Shown: piece by piece, positions 11,814 to 22,316 of the stretch | Layout: the number at the start of each line of letters is the position of its first letter | Position numbering within the stretch: position 1 is the first letter of the stretch | Source: Panax quinquefolius | Lineage: Eukaryota > Streptophyta > Magnoliopsida > Apiales > Araliaceae | DNA: 64,000 bases | Direction of reading: 5' to 3' | NCBI GenBank assembly: GCA_020205615.1 | Contig: CM035167.1 | Coordinates: 134,058,568 to 134,122,567 of the forward strand | Notes under the pieces: generated by a model | Told to the model about the DNA's origin: nothing | The model's database searches: none | The model's input: the letters and a program-made list of their open reading frames with translations, nothing else | Position numbers and translations under genes: made by a program

Positions 11814-14271
11814 TGTGACGCCCCCCAAAATTAGGTATACATCACCCATCTTGGGTAGTCGGGATCGTATGCTGAAATTTAAATACAACTTCTTAATATA
11901 AGCGTAGGTATACAATCGACATATAAGCGTAATTTGAATACAAATATTGTCTACTAGATATTATACAAACTCAAAAGGAGTCCTCATTACAATTATTATC
12001 ACACTATTTCACGAGAATAGTGAGGACTACTAAATCTTATCCTCTCGGACCATTACTCGTTCCCAGGCTTCGTCAAAATTATGTTCTCATTTCACGAGAG
12101 AAACGGTGAAAGAAAGGGTGAGCTCAACTAGCCCGAGAAGAAATATTATGACTAAGATAATGCGAGAATAACTTATCAATAGCCTTCAACAAAGTGTTAA
12201 AGCGATAAAATATAATAAACATCAAGTTTAAGCTGCGGTGCGGAACAAGCGATCCATTAAAAAAGTCAGTAGAAAATAAAATCTACTATCTTTTATGATT
12301 TAAAGGTTTTTTCATCATTGTTAAAGTTTGAGACTCGACTTTAATAAATAATCCACATCATCGAATCACCTTACACTCTGACGAGGATATTCTTTAGTAT
12401 CACGACCACAATTATTCATGCACTACGGGCGAGAATAGTTGTGTATTCATTAATGGTCATGATCATGCCAACAATTGTCCATCGATACTACTGACCCGCG
12501 AGGATTTTTACCACATCATTTGTAACATTACGGTCATGATTACACCGAATAATCCCTGGTCATAATCATACCAAGTCCATCCATGCTCTACAGGCCACAG
12601 ATGACTTAAAAAAAAATATATAAACATGAGGATGATGACAATGATATAAGAATTCAATAAAACAAGTTCAAGAATTATTTTATCCAGGAATTATTAACGT
12701 CCAAATTGTCAACATGATACTTTGTTTTGTAGAGTAAAATTCAAGAATGATCGGAAGAATATTTCCATGAAAAGATCTTTGGATGAAACGAAAATATCGA
12801 GGATATTCTACTAATTTCATGGAGTATAGAAGTCAAAGTTTTAACCAATTTGGGTATAATAAAGAATGGAATAACAAAAGAAATCACCGTGCATGCGGTG
12901 CCGCATGAGACAGAGTTATTCAATGAAGAATAATAATAACGGAACCGGTCGGGTGAAATTCACAAGCAAGCGGGATGTTCCAACGAGAATAATAAAGATG
13001 GAACCGGATCCGGTGTAAAACATGCGAGATAGGATATTCAGCAGAATGATAAAAGCGGAACCCGGTCGGTGTAAAACACATGATGAGGATGTTCCAACAG
13101 AATAATAATAAAAAGCGGAACCGGTCAAGGTGTAAAACACATGAGATAGGATGTTCAATGAGAATAATAGAAGAATGTCACCAAGTATAGGGTAAATCAC
13201 AGCGTATCTGGAGTTATTCCAATGAGAATAATAAGCGATGGAATAACATAAGGATTTCACCAAGTATAGGGTATGGCGTATCTGAGTTATGTATAGGGTA
13301 TGCCACTTTTACGAGTTATTCCAGAGAATAATAATGAATGGAATAATGAAGTTCTCTTCATGAATAAGAAAGAATAACACCACTTACAGGTACAACAAAT
13401 AATAATATTCTACCTTAGAAGAAGGCGAATATGGCAAAGCGAAGTGAAGTAGCGAATATCTTTTCTTCTTTCTCTTTATAGTTTTCTCTCTACAGAGTTT
13501 GGTGAATTGTAAGAAAATAATGAAGGAATGAGCTTTATTTATAGGAAAATAGAATGCATAGTAATTAATCCATGAGCGGTCCAGATTGATTTACTTTAAT
13601 CGGCGGTCCATATTTAAAGAAAAATCTTTTAAATAAAATATAATATATTCTATTTATATAAAAACATTTTACTATATGCAAACACTATTTTAACTTACTA
13701 TACAAAACACTTTATCTGACCTTTATGCATAATAAAATATAATATATTTTATTTATAAAATAACTTTAATAAAGTATTACATTTTATATAAAAGATGTTT
13801 ACATTTTATTACGTTAATAATACGAATAAAACAAAAGCGTCATTATCATTATAATAATTCGTATTATTAAATTGTGATAATGGAATCAACTGGTGAGTGA
13901 CTTTCACATAAGCATCGATAATCAATCTGGTGCTTCTTATGCGACCCACACGTATTCTTGTACTTTTACTACTAGGAAGTAGTTCAACAGTATCAGCGGT
14001 AAAACTTCCATAGTTATTTGATAAAATATTTTGTCATTTTCTCAATCAAATAATAATTACATTGTGGGGTCCACCTGATGATTAGTAGTTGTGCGAATAT
14101 TCCTGCTAAACCTAGAATATTCCCAGACCAATCGAATATAATATAACCACTTGCATACTTTGCAAAATTTATAAATATTACAACTATAACATTATATCAA
14201 ATTATTCCATAATATTCAAAAATAATATTTATAGAAAATTCATCTTTATTTATAAAAGTTGGGGTCTTACA
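11814..14271 (-). repeat. 5' LTR of element A (type 1)
   Basis: 2458 bp. On the minus strand it runs from TGTAAGACCCCAACTTTTAT (14271) to GGCGTCACA (11814). A TATA box (CCTATAAATAAAG on the minus strand) is at 13532-13544, followed in the transcribed direction by AGAGAGAAA-type pyrimidine/purine repeats. Further downstream lie the 54-61 bp array (about 12915-13240) and the hairpin-rich part (about 12360-12600). Confidence 0.9.
12915..13240 (-). repeat. Tandem array of about 60 bp units in LTR
   Basis: About five imperfect units, each with a GGAACCGG-type start, GTGTAAAACAC and GATGTTCCAACAGAATAATA. The same array occurs in the other type 1 and type 2 LTRs: about 5600-5860, 37680-38120, 44390-44770, 49100-49440 and 53130-53420. 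The unit carries GGAAC and GTTCC arms and a CACATG/CATGTG palindrome. Reading frames that run through these arrays are by-products, not genes. Confidence 0.85.
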
Positions 14272-14958
14272 TAAAGCAATCGAGCGAGGAGCCAACTAGC
14301 CAAGAGACCATTTCTGAAATTGAGGGGGTTAAATTAATTGCATGCATTGAAGGAGAAGGGGGGATTGAGAGAGAAGGTGCAATTAGCCACCAAATTTGGG
14401 ATTTGCTTAATTGCTTCAAGGAAGCTATTTGCTAACCATGAATTATCTGAGGAGGACTGACTCGTGAGTTGTCTCCGACGATCAATTCTCCGATCGGTAT
14501 GTGTTCCCTACCTAAACCTAATTATTCGTCACTTAATCACTGTCTGGACACTGAGAAAACTGATGACAGTTCTTAAAACCAATCTTTTGTCAACTTTTTC
14601 GTTTTCCAGTTTGTGTGATTTCATGATTTGTGTTGTTTGCATAGTTTGATTAGTGTGTGCTTATGTTTTGTAATATATTTTTATTTGGAATTTCTCTAAA
14701 TTTTGAAGAGAAAAAAGGGTGTTGAATTAAATTGAACAAATAATACTTTCTCCATTCCAAAGTTCCAAATTTTATGGATAATTTTATGTTTTCAAATATA
14801 ATCTTTTAAGTATTAACATAGTGGTGACATGATATTATAGATAATAGTAAAAAAGTAATGACATATTAGTAACATCATTCTATTAATAGTAAATATAATC
14901 TTTCAATTGAATCATTTTTTGTTAAAAATCCAGCTGTTAAGCAATCTTATAAGACACA
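14272..14958. other. Intergenic DNA between element A and the hAT fragment
   Basis: No gene can be supported. 14280-14480 is less AT-rich and contains a purine-rich stretch (GGAGAAGGGGGGATTGAGAG); 14650-14950 is AT-rich. A 61-residue plus-strand frame at 14464 shows no family features. Confidence 0.5.
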
Positions 14959-15447
14959 ATGGAAAGTCAAGGAAGTAAGAGAGAAAAAACTTTGTTTTCT
15001 TTCTTTAAATCAAGAGAAAGTGCATCAACGACAACTAGTGAAGGGCATTCTCCATCTAATATTGATATCTCAGATCACCAACCACCCCTTTCCAAATCTC
15101 GAAGATTTGAAATTGATCTTAGTACTCTTGAACGGGATCCTAGGATTCGGATCCCTATATGGCAACATCCTGTTAATCAACAAGATGAAATTAGGAGAAC
15201 TTATATCAAAATGGGTCCGTATCAACCTAAGTTGGCAGAGTACCGAAGGACTAAATCAGGCTCACAAAATCGAAAATTTCAACATTCGTGGTTTGAATCC
15301 TTTTCTTGGTTAGAGTACTCTCCATCAAAGAATGCAGCATTTTGTTTTTCATGCTTTGTTTTTCAAAATAAGGTGCCTCTTCATCCTGCATTCATTACTG
15401 AAGGGTTTAATAGTTGGAAGAGGGTTAATACTGGAATGAATAATTGA
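14959..15447 (+). pseudogene. hAT-type transposase N-terminus (TTF-type zinc finger), truncated
   Basis: A 162-residue open frame starting MESQGSKREKTLFSFFKSR. It matches the N-terminal style of plant 'TTF-type zinc finger protein with hAT dimerisation domain' genes: RDPRIRIPIWQHPVNQQDEI, then YIKMGPYQP, then a Trp/Phe-rich zinc finger region FQHSWFESFSWLEYSPSKN with AFCFSCFVFQNK, HPAF and GFNSWKR. The cysteine pair is at about residues 128-131. Such proteins are domesticated or active hAT transposases of roughly 700-800 residues, so about three quarters is missing here. The frame ends at TGA soon after NTGMNN, and I find no continuation in the next 1.5 kb. An intron directly after residue 162 is possible but unproven. 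Most likely a transposon relic. Confidence 0.72.
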
Positions 15448-16961
15448 ACTTTTGTGTTCTGGATAATTGAATGGTATGCTTTTTTGACATTTTCATATTA
15501 CTATAAATGGTATTTTGTTTGACTGAGCTGATTAGTTAGATCGCCTTAACTTTGTTTGCATCATAGTTGATAAAAAATAGAAGTGAACCATTTAATGAAT
15601 TTCTTGTTGATTTGCATTGAAGGTAAAATTTCTTAGTTTTTACAATTAGTTGGATAAAGTTTGGTTTTGACAGTTTTGGATGAGTTGGGGCTTAATTTAG
15701 TCTATTCAAGTTTGTTATTATCTATTATGATTGTTGGGTGCTTGCGCACTGATTATTGAACATTCAAACAAGGAGAAAGTGGCTATAAAACAGCGCCCTC
15801 AAGGTGTTCGATAAAAGTTCTGAGAGTAGAAAAAGTTGGTTTTTGAGCAAGTTAGGGGGGGTGTTTGGCCTGTAATGGTTTGTTATTATTTGGGAAATCT
15901 AAATGGCAATAGGTAGGCAGGAAGGAAAAAATTTACATTACCTACTTGAATTTCGATAACTAAATGAATCTTAATTAAATCCTTATTTTATATTCAATAA
16001 ATTTTTTAAATTAAATCTGAACAATTCAATATGACACGATTCAATTCATTTACGTAACTGTCGGCATGCGAAGAAAACACATGTTTTATATTGGTCAAAA
16101 ATGAGTCATTTTCATGTATTTAAACTTTGCATATTCATCAATACCAACAAGCTTACGTGGCATGAAATTAAACTAAACATTTGACGTTATACCGACAAGT
16201 AGACAAGACAAGCATTGAAAAATAATACTCCATTTATATATATATATATATATATATATAAGATAAGTATGCTTTCTATTTCTAGTACTGTAGACTGTAG
16301 TGGAAGATCAGGATTCAGGACCATATTAGGAATGCCATTATTGCTACTTATGGAGTTATTTTGACATCTCTCTATCACCTTAATTTGGCATAAATTAATG
16401 GCCTTCCATCCTCAGCCAGCAACTACTCCATACCAAGTTGAAATCAAATGTGAACCACAATAATGAAATCGTGCACTCCTAGACACTTGCATCAACTTTG
16501 AAAACTAAATTGTGAATTTCATTATACCGTGTAAATTACGTAAGAGTAAAATAAAATTTTAATTTTTTTAAAAAAATAATTAATAATTTTAATATATTTA
16601 AACAATTGATCAATATAATGTTAATATCATCTTTCTCTCGACCTACGTGTCAACAATCAATTGAGCGACGTTAATTTCTTGTTAACCGATCCATTCCCTC
16701 GTCATACAAAGATTAGTCATTTCTATCTGCCCATTTTGAAATGTTTAGAATTAGGACAATCTAGATCAGAGCAATTAACAAAATTAATAAACCACAAGAA
16801 CTAAAAAAGCTACAGATCAGTAAGATGAACAAGAAAAACATGTCTGATCTAATTAAAAAACCTAGCTCGTCACTTAATTCCTAACCTTACAATAAGAACT
16901 ACAGTAAAAGGTGTTTAAACAAATTACTAATCAGAATTAATTCTCTCTCCTCTATCTTGGA
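15448..16961. other. Intergenic DNA downstream of AHL and of the hAT fragment
   Basis: No coding region is recognised. 15853-15868 reads GGGGGGGTGTTTGGCC, like the end of many plant MITEs, but I could not find a partner end. 16540-16640 is very AT-rich. The AHL 3' untranslated region should lie in roughly 16700-16961. Confidence 0.5.
16235..16261. repeat. (TA)n microsatellite
   Basis: An uninterrupted TA dinucleotide run about 700 bp beyond the AHL stop codon. Confidence 0.93.
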
Positions 16962-17861
16962 CTAGTAAGCTGGAGGGGGGCGTGGGGGAGGTACCCAAAA
17001 AACATCGTTAGGCTGTAAATTGTACATAGGCATGGAAGATTCTGGAACCGGATCGTTACTCTGCCCATTATTTCCCCCTGATGTTTGTTGTAATTGCATT
17101 CCACCATCTCCGGCCGCCGCAGTCTCCTCCTCTAGCGGTAGCCGCTCGTAAGTCGCGTTCGTAAATGTTGCTGCAATAACCATTACCGGACCCGACGCCT
17201 CCAGGGCACCCACCACGGTCCCCCCCACCACCTGCCCCTGCACGCCAGCCAAGTACACAGTCAATCCGGTGGTTCCGGGCGGAGATGGAGGTGGCAAAAA
17301 CGAGCCAGATAACGACAAAATCTCGAATCTTCCTTGCAGTGTTATAACGCCACCCGGCGCCGCCGGTTGACGAAGGGTCACGTTGTTAATAATGCCGCTT
17401 CCGCTGAGGACGGAGACGCCAAGGTGGCGGCGCTGGGCGAAGGTAGCGATACTCTGGACGATGTCGCTTCCGCTGCCGATTTCCAGCACGTGGCTGCGGA
17501 GCGCGTTGTGGCTTTCTTTGGTTATGACAACCGGAGGCTTTGGTTTGTTCCTTGAACCAGGCGGTCGACCTCTAGGACGGCGGCCGGAGCTTCCCCGCCC
17601 AGAGATCACAAGAGCTCCGGCATTATGCTCCTCAGCTAAGTCTAATTCATGCTGCTCATAATTTTCTTGCCCGTCTTCTTCGTCATGGTTTTGATTAGGG
17701 TTGCTTCCGCTACTGTTTGTGGTGGTGTTTTCCATGAATTCTTGCTCTCTACCGGGTCCAATACGGGTCAATACGGGTTTTTCTTCATCTCCTCCTGTGT
17801 GAATAGACGGGGATGACATAGGATTCATGGCCACATTTCCTGCCCACCACCTGTTAGCCAT
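16962..17861 (-). CDS. AT-hook motif nuclear-localised (AHL) protein, clade A
   Basis: An intact 299-residue, intronless gene. The AT-hook, [17 protein letters not shown], is at about residues 94-110 and binds the minor groove of AT-rich DNA. A PPC/DUF296 domain follows at about 113-240, including [19 protein letters not shown], the conserved [14 protein letters not shown] (177-190) and [10 protein letters not shown]; it mediates AHL trimers and contacts with other nuclear factors. An acidic stretch (HDEEDGQE, 59-66) precedes the hook, and the tail ends [15 protein letters not shown]. The single R-G-R-P hook with RPPGS and lack of introns fit clade A (AHL15-29). I chose the start [10 protein letters not shown] because AHL15/19/20-like proteins begin this way; the frame continues upstream for 39 more residues (to 17978) that do not look like AHL. 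Family members repress hypocotyl growth and affect flowering and ageing; that role here is inferred. Confidence 0.95.
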   Translation of the reverse strand: MANRWWAGNVAMNPMSSPSIHTGGDEEKPVLTRIGPGREQEFMENTTTNSSGSNPNQNHDEEDGQENYEQHELDLAEEHNAGALVISGRGSSGRRPRGRPPGSRNKPKPPVVITKESHNALRSHVLEIGSGSDIVQSIATFAQRRHLGVSVLSGSGIINNVTLRQPAAPGGVITLQGRFEILSLSGSFLPPPSPPGTTGLTVYLAGVQGQVVGGTVVGALEASGPVMVIAATFTNATYERLPLEEETAAAGDGGMQLQQTSGGNNGQSNDPVPESSMPMYNLQPNDVFWVPPPRPPPAY

Positions 17862-18470
17862 TATTTCTCCACCACCAAACCTTCTCTCCCTCAAGTTGAC
17901 AAACACAAAATGTAGTAGTACAAATATATTTAATAAACACACACCAGACCACCACCTCTCTCTATCTACCCAACTCACATTTGGGTAATAACTGGACTAC
18001 AGTACCATTAATAGACCTTGAAAATATATATTTCTCAACCTCTGTGTTTAAAGATTTGTCGATTTCCTAAATTTAGACAGAGATCTGATCGACTCCCATA
18101 TCCAACAAAAAACAATCCAAAACCTTATCAATTTTCTTCGCTTCCCAATCAGACTAAAACAAGAGAGATCTAAAAATTAAACCCATTTCTTCAACAGATC
18201 AGTGAGACTAATTTTGTTATAGGGGTATAGTCAAAGCGCGTGGATATGAGTGCCGTGTATTCTTTTCTGGCGACTGAGGAGAGAGTAGCAGTACAAAGAA
18301 GAAAGAATTGGACAGAAGAAGCTTTCGTTACCTGTACGTATTTACTGATTCCTTCGGTTGCTATGAGAGTGGGGGCTTTTGCTTGACCAGCGTACATTAG
18401 CAGAGTATTTCCTACTCGGATCCGATTAGGGTAATAATAACTTTCTAAATTATAAAAATATTGCATAATA
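17862..18470 (-). promoter_or_regulatory. Probable AHL 5' leader and proximal promoter
   Basis: This region precedes the AHL start. On the minus strand there is a good 5' splice-site match, ACAG/GTAACG, at about 18331-18332, so a leader intron is possible; I could not decide on the acceptor. 18190-18460 is less AT-rich than its surroundings, as expected for a transcribed leader. No transcription start can be fixed from sequence alone. Confidence 0.4.
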
Positions 18471-18658
18471 AATTTATAATTTTTTATTATATTAATTAAA
18501 ATATAAGAAATTTAATATTTTTATAAAGTCTTACGTTATTGTGGGACCTATCTATTATTTATATAAAAAAAATTGTGTAATTATTATTTTTAAATATTAA
18601 TTCCCATATCGTAATAATATTCCTACTACTCCCCCGGCGCACGGTAAGGAAGGAGGCG

Positions 18659-18680
18659 CAAATATATTCGAATATATTTG
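18659..18680. other. Perfect 22 bp palindrome upstream of AHL
   Basis: The half-site CAAATATATTC is followed directly by its exact reverse complement, about 0.8 kb upstream of the AHL start codon. It may be a binding site for a dimeric protein or chance in AT-rich DNA. Confidence 0.6.
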
Positions 18681-19381
18681 TGGGCCGTGGCACTATTATG
18701 GTTTTCTTTTCTTTTGTATCTTGGTATCAGGGTGTTTCTTCGTATTTCTTTTTATATTTTTATATAAAAAATTAATATTTTTATATAATTTTTCTCGTAA
18801 ATGAATTTTAGCTCCACGTGGGAGATTCATATAAAAATATTAATATTTTTTATTTAATAATATGGGGCGAGTTTAAATTTAGGGTCATTTCATGTCTCAA
18901 GTTTTGTTCATTCTAATGCCAAAAACAGTTTATTTATTTATTTATAAAATTAACTTTAAATAAATAAATTTAAATTCACAAAGCAATAAATATATAATAC
19001 CAAATAAAAGATGACACAATAAATCTAGACTCGACTAATTTTATTTATTTATTACATTTGAGACTTTGACTTTTATGTGTGAACATTTTTTAAATTTTTA
19101 ACTCGTGTTAAAATCAATGTAATATTTAATGGAATTGCAAAATTCAATGTTTAATATTCACCTTAAAATATTTATTTATTTATTCTTATCGAATTAAATA
19201 TAAAATTATTAAAAAATAAACAAACATTATCAAAAATCTAAGTCAATCTAAAAAGTTACTACTTCCATGTCCACTTTTCTTTGGTTCAAGTAGGCTATCA
19301 AATTTTGATAATAAGAAGAAACGAAAGTCTTCTGAAACGCTTGGCATTTGGTAGGAGTTGTTAAAGACTTTCTTTCTCTCA

Positions 19382-19433
19382 GGAGGGGGGCCAGGGGAGT
19401 GGGGGGGCCAGAGGGGGGCGGGGAGTGGTGGGG
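19382..19433 (+). other. G-quadruplex-like tract
   Basis: Runs of 6, 4, 7, 6, 4 and 4 G separated by loops of 1-6 bases lie on the plus strand in an otherwise AT-rich region. This exceeds the usual four-run G4 rule. It sits about 1.5 kb upstream of the AHL start codon, on the strand opposite to the AHL message. Confidence 0.85.
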
Positions 19434-20467
19434 CTAGGGTAACGTGCGCATGAGGTAAGGTAAGGATACTGGTGGGAAGCGTAATTGTCTGAAAGTCCCG
19501 ACAAATGTGTCATCCATCAGTGCCTCGAACTTCGCCCCAATCCATCCTTCTAGTCGTTTAAGAAAATTATTTTATTCTTTAATATAATCGTAAGTATTAA
19601 TTGTTTAATTTTTAATATTATTCTAAATAATACAAAATAAATAGTTGTATAATTTTAATTTTTTTATTTTTATTTAATAAATAATTTTTTTTGATATAAA
19701 ACAATATAAATAATTAATATAATTATTTTTTATTATTTATATAATAACTCTAAAATGACTTATATTAAAAAAGCAGGAAGGAGTATTCATTTATAAATTG
19801 TTATATCTTTCAATAATACATATTTGTAAGAAATCTAAATTTCTTTTTATTCTTTTATTTATAATTATGACATCGCACCAAATGATTGCAAATCTAATTT
19901 TTTTAATTTAATACACCAATACTTTTGTATTAATAATGATCAAAATATATGAATAGATAGTTATGGTATCGAAATTAATCTTATAAAAATTAAAAATATT
20001 TTACCGTTAAAAATTTTAACTATTGAAATTTTAATGACAAATTCATTTATTCATCAAACTGAAAATCTATAGAATTACTTTTATTTTCAAAATAATTATA
20101 CTAATCAACATTATAAATTAATTAACTAATATTAATTTCAATTATATTATCTAAACTTATATTCCTTTTCGTCCCTCAAAACTGCTTTAGTTCCATTTTT
20201 ATAATCAAATGACTAATTTTAAAATTAAAAATTAAAAATATTTATTTATATATATTTACAAATCGATAAAAAAAAATTAAATTCGACATATTTTTTTATG
20301 ATTATAAATTTTAAACTTATATTCATCGCAATTTATAACAGAAATCTTTTATTTGCAAGCTGGGATATTCTTTTTAATAATAACGAGACCCCACCCTTCC
20401 TCTTGTCATTGCTAGTTCCTAGAGTATTCCCCAGCCGTTCATTTTTCCTGAAAAAATTACTTCATTT

Positions 20468-20494
20468 GCAGCAGCAGCAGCAGCAGCAGCAGCA
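20468..20494 (+). repeat. (GCA)9 microsatellite
   Basis: Nine perfect GCA units. The short reading frames crossing it show no family features. Confidence 0.95.
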
Positions 20495-20607
20495 CAAAAA
20501 GTAGAGAAAGTTTTGTTTCCAGCTAACCGTCCAAAAAGGTACACCATGCAATGCATGCCTGCTGGATTTGTCTAGTTTCATCCGCATTAATGGGTAGGAT
20601 TGGAAGC

Positions 20608-20742
20608 GGTTAGTATGAAGTTTATTTTGGGATAAATTGGTCAATTGATCAATAAAATACTGACACGCGGACAATATTGTATGTGTATATATTCTATTGG
20701 CTAATTGACCAACTTACCAAAAAAATAACTTCATACTAACTG
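20608..20742. repeat. Inverted-repeat (MITE-like) element, copy 1
   Basis: GGTTAGTATGAAGTTTATTTT at the left is matched in reverse complement by AAATAACTTCATACTAACT at the right; the arms extend inward through TTGGTCAATTGATCAATA / GGCTAATTGACCAA. The whole is about 135 bp. No target duplication was identified. Confidence 0.7.
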
Positions 20743-20951
20743 GATCCGGTAGGATTACGTGAGAGTAGATATTCTGTCCCCATTTCTCTGTTTTTCTTGT
20801 GTTCCCCACTTAAATTTTGACATATGGACCTTATTTAATTTTAGAGTTAATTAGTATTAAGTAAGAGGTCACATGTCAAACATTTAAGCATGAGACACAA
20901 GAGCGACATGAAAAATAGGGACAAAGGATATGCTCTCAGGATTTTGTTACC

Positions 20952-21085
20952 ATAAAAATAACTTCAAGCTAAATTAGTCAATTGACAAATATAGTATTAA
21001 CACGCAGAGAAAAATTACCTTCCAGTGTGCTCGTCGATATTGCATTAATCAATTGATCAAAATTAACTTCATATTAATCACTCCC
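20952..21085. repeat. Inverted-repeat (MITE-like) element, copy 2
   Basis: A diverged relative of the 20608 element: AACTTCAAGCTAAATTAGTC at the left and ATCAAAATTAACTTCATATT at the right. It has the same CAATTGAYCAA core and an AC(G/A)CGC-type centre. It lies about 210 bp from copy 1. Confidence 0.6.
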
Positions 21086-21102
21086 TAATTGGTAGTAGTT
21101 TA

Positions 21103-21885
21103 GAGCATTAACAACAGTTTCCCTAATTAACTTTCTATCCTCAATTTTGAAGAATGAATCAACAAGTCATTATCCAAGCGAACTTTCTTATCTTTATTCG
21201 ATTCTCTATTTTATTCCTTATATAGGATTTTTTATTCCCAAAGTGAAGTCAAAAGATCATTCTCTATATATACAAAATAATATTTTACACACCCTTATTT
21301 AAGTTGAATAACTCATCAATCATACACATCTTGACATTTTTTTACTACTTTATTTTCAAATTATAAACTTAATATTGACTTATATTTTAAAAATTAATTT
21401 CAAAGCGTATTAAAATTTAAAAGCGATATAAATTTATTTAATTTATGTCAATATAATTATAAATATTATAATAATAATAATAATAAAATTTATTATTTTC
21501 AAAATTTAAATGAATCAAATTAAATTTAAAAATATCACAAATAAACTTTTAAAAGTTAATATTAATTTTATGTACATTTGCAATAACAATACATTCAATA
21601 CTACTTCATAAATTACTTAAAATCTAAAATAAAATAAAAATTATTTTACAAATAAAATATAATTGATAAATTATACTCTCTCTTTTATAAATTATAAGAT
21701 TATTATTAATTTGATATTTTGACTATTAGAAATTTTAACTTTTAAATTTTAAATTTTATTATTTAAGGAATCAATATAAGGAACATGTTGGGTACATAGT
21801 GAAAAAATTGAATCTCTATTTTACAAATAACCCAATAAACCTCCAGAGTAGAGGGATAAAAATAAAAAAATTGTTGTAAATGCTC
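21103..21885. mobile_element. PIF/Harbinger-type MITE (783 bp)
   Basis: The ends are GAGCATTAACAACAG and, reverse-complemented, GAGCATTTACAACAA. They are flanked by TTA on both sides (21100-21102 and 21886-21888), the 3 bp duplication typical of PIF/Harbinger elements. The interior is AT-rich and noncoding, including a short ATAATAATAATAATA run near 21470. Confidence 0.82.
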
Positions 21886-22316
21886 TTAATAACCACGGAA
21901 CATACTCCTTTTTTGACTTATAATTAAAGACATAATTTAATTCCTATGTTATTTTTATCATCCGTCTTTTGGTACAACATTTTATTTAATTTTTTACATT
22001 AGATTTATTTTTATTATTTATCTATCTAAATTAAAAACTAAAATTAATAATATAATTTATAAAATTCGTCACAAAAATTAATCTTTTTTAATGATTGGCA
22101 TTGCCGTCATAAAATATTATTTTCATTATTTCTTATATTAAAGTATTAGTGATAGCTTAAATGCAATCACGAAAAGTGTATATCTATAAATGATGACTTA
22201 GTGCGTCACAAAAAAAAAATTATTTTGTGTGAAAAATTTGGTGTGATTGACATGACCATCACAATTATAATACAATATTGATGGCAAGATTAATCATCAC
22301 TAAGAGTTATCATATA

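Larger units (their letters stand above)
2403..14271 (-). mobile_element. Ty3/gypsy chromovirus, Tekay/Del-like (element A)
   Basis: A nearly whole LTR retrotransposon read on the minus strand. From high to low coordinates: 5' LTR (11814-14271), primer binding site, gag, zinc knuckle, protease, RT, RNase H, integrase, chromodomain-type tail, polypurine tract, 3' LTR (2403-6972). This gag-PR-RT-RH-IN order defines Ty3/gypsy. Long LTRs and the RT and integrase motifs resemble the Tekay/Del clade of chromoviruses; the clade is inferred from motifs only. Every domain is broken by frameshifts. The bases flanking the two outer ends (AATTT and TAAAG) do not match, so no target-site duplication is visible. 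The LTRs differ greatly in length (4570 against 2458 bp). Confidence 0.9.

Noticed and set aside
17334..17661. Plus-strand open frames of 73 and 92 codons
   Set aside because: They are shadows of the less AT-rich AHL coding region on the other strand.
17862..17978. Longer AHL protein starting at [10 protein letters not shown]
   Set aside because: The 39 extra residues do not resemble AHL proteins, whereas MANRWW is a usual start.
20298..20674. Frames with poly-Gln or poly-Cys stretches
   Set aside because: Produced by the (GCA)9 microsatellite; nothing else supports a gene.
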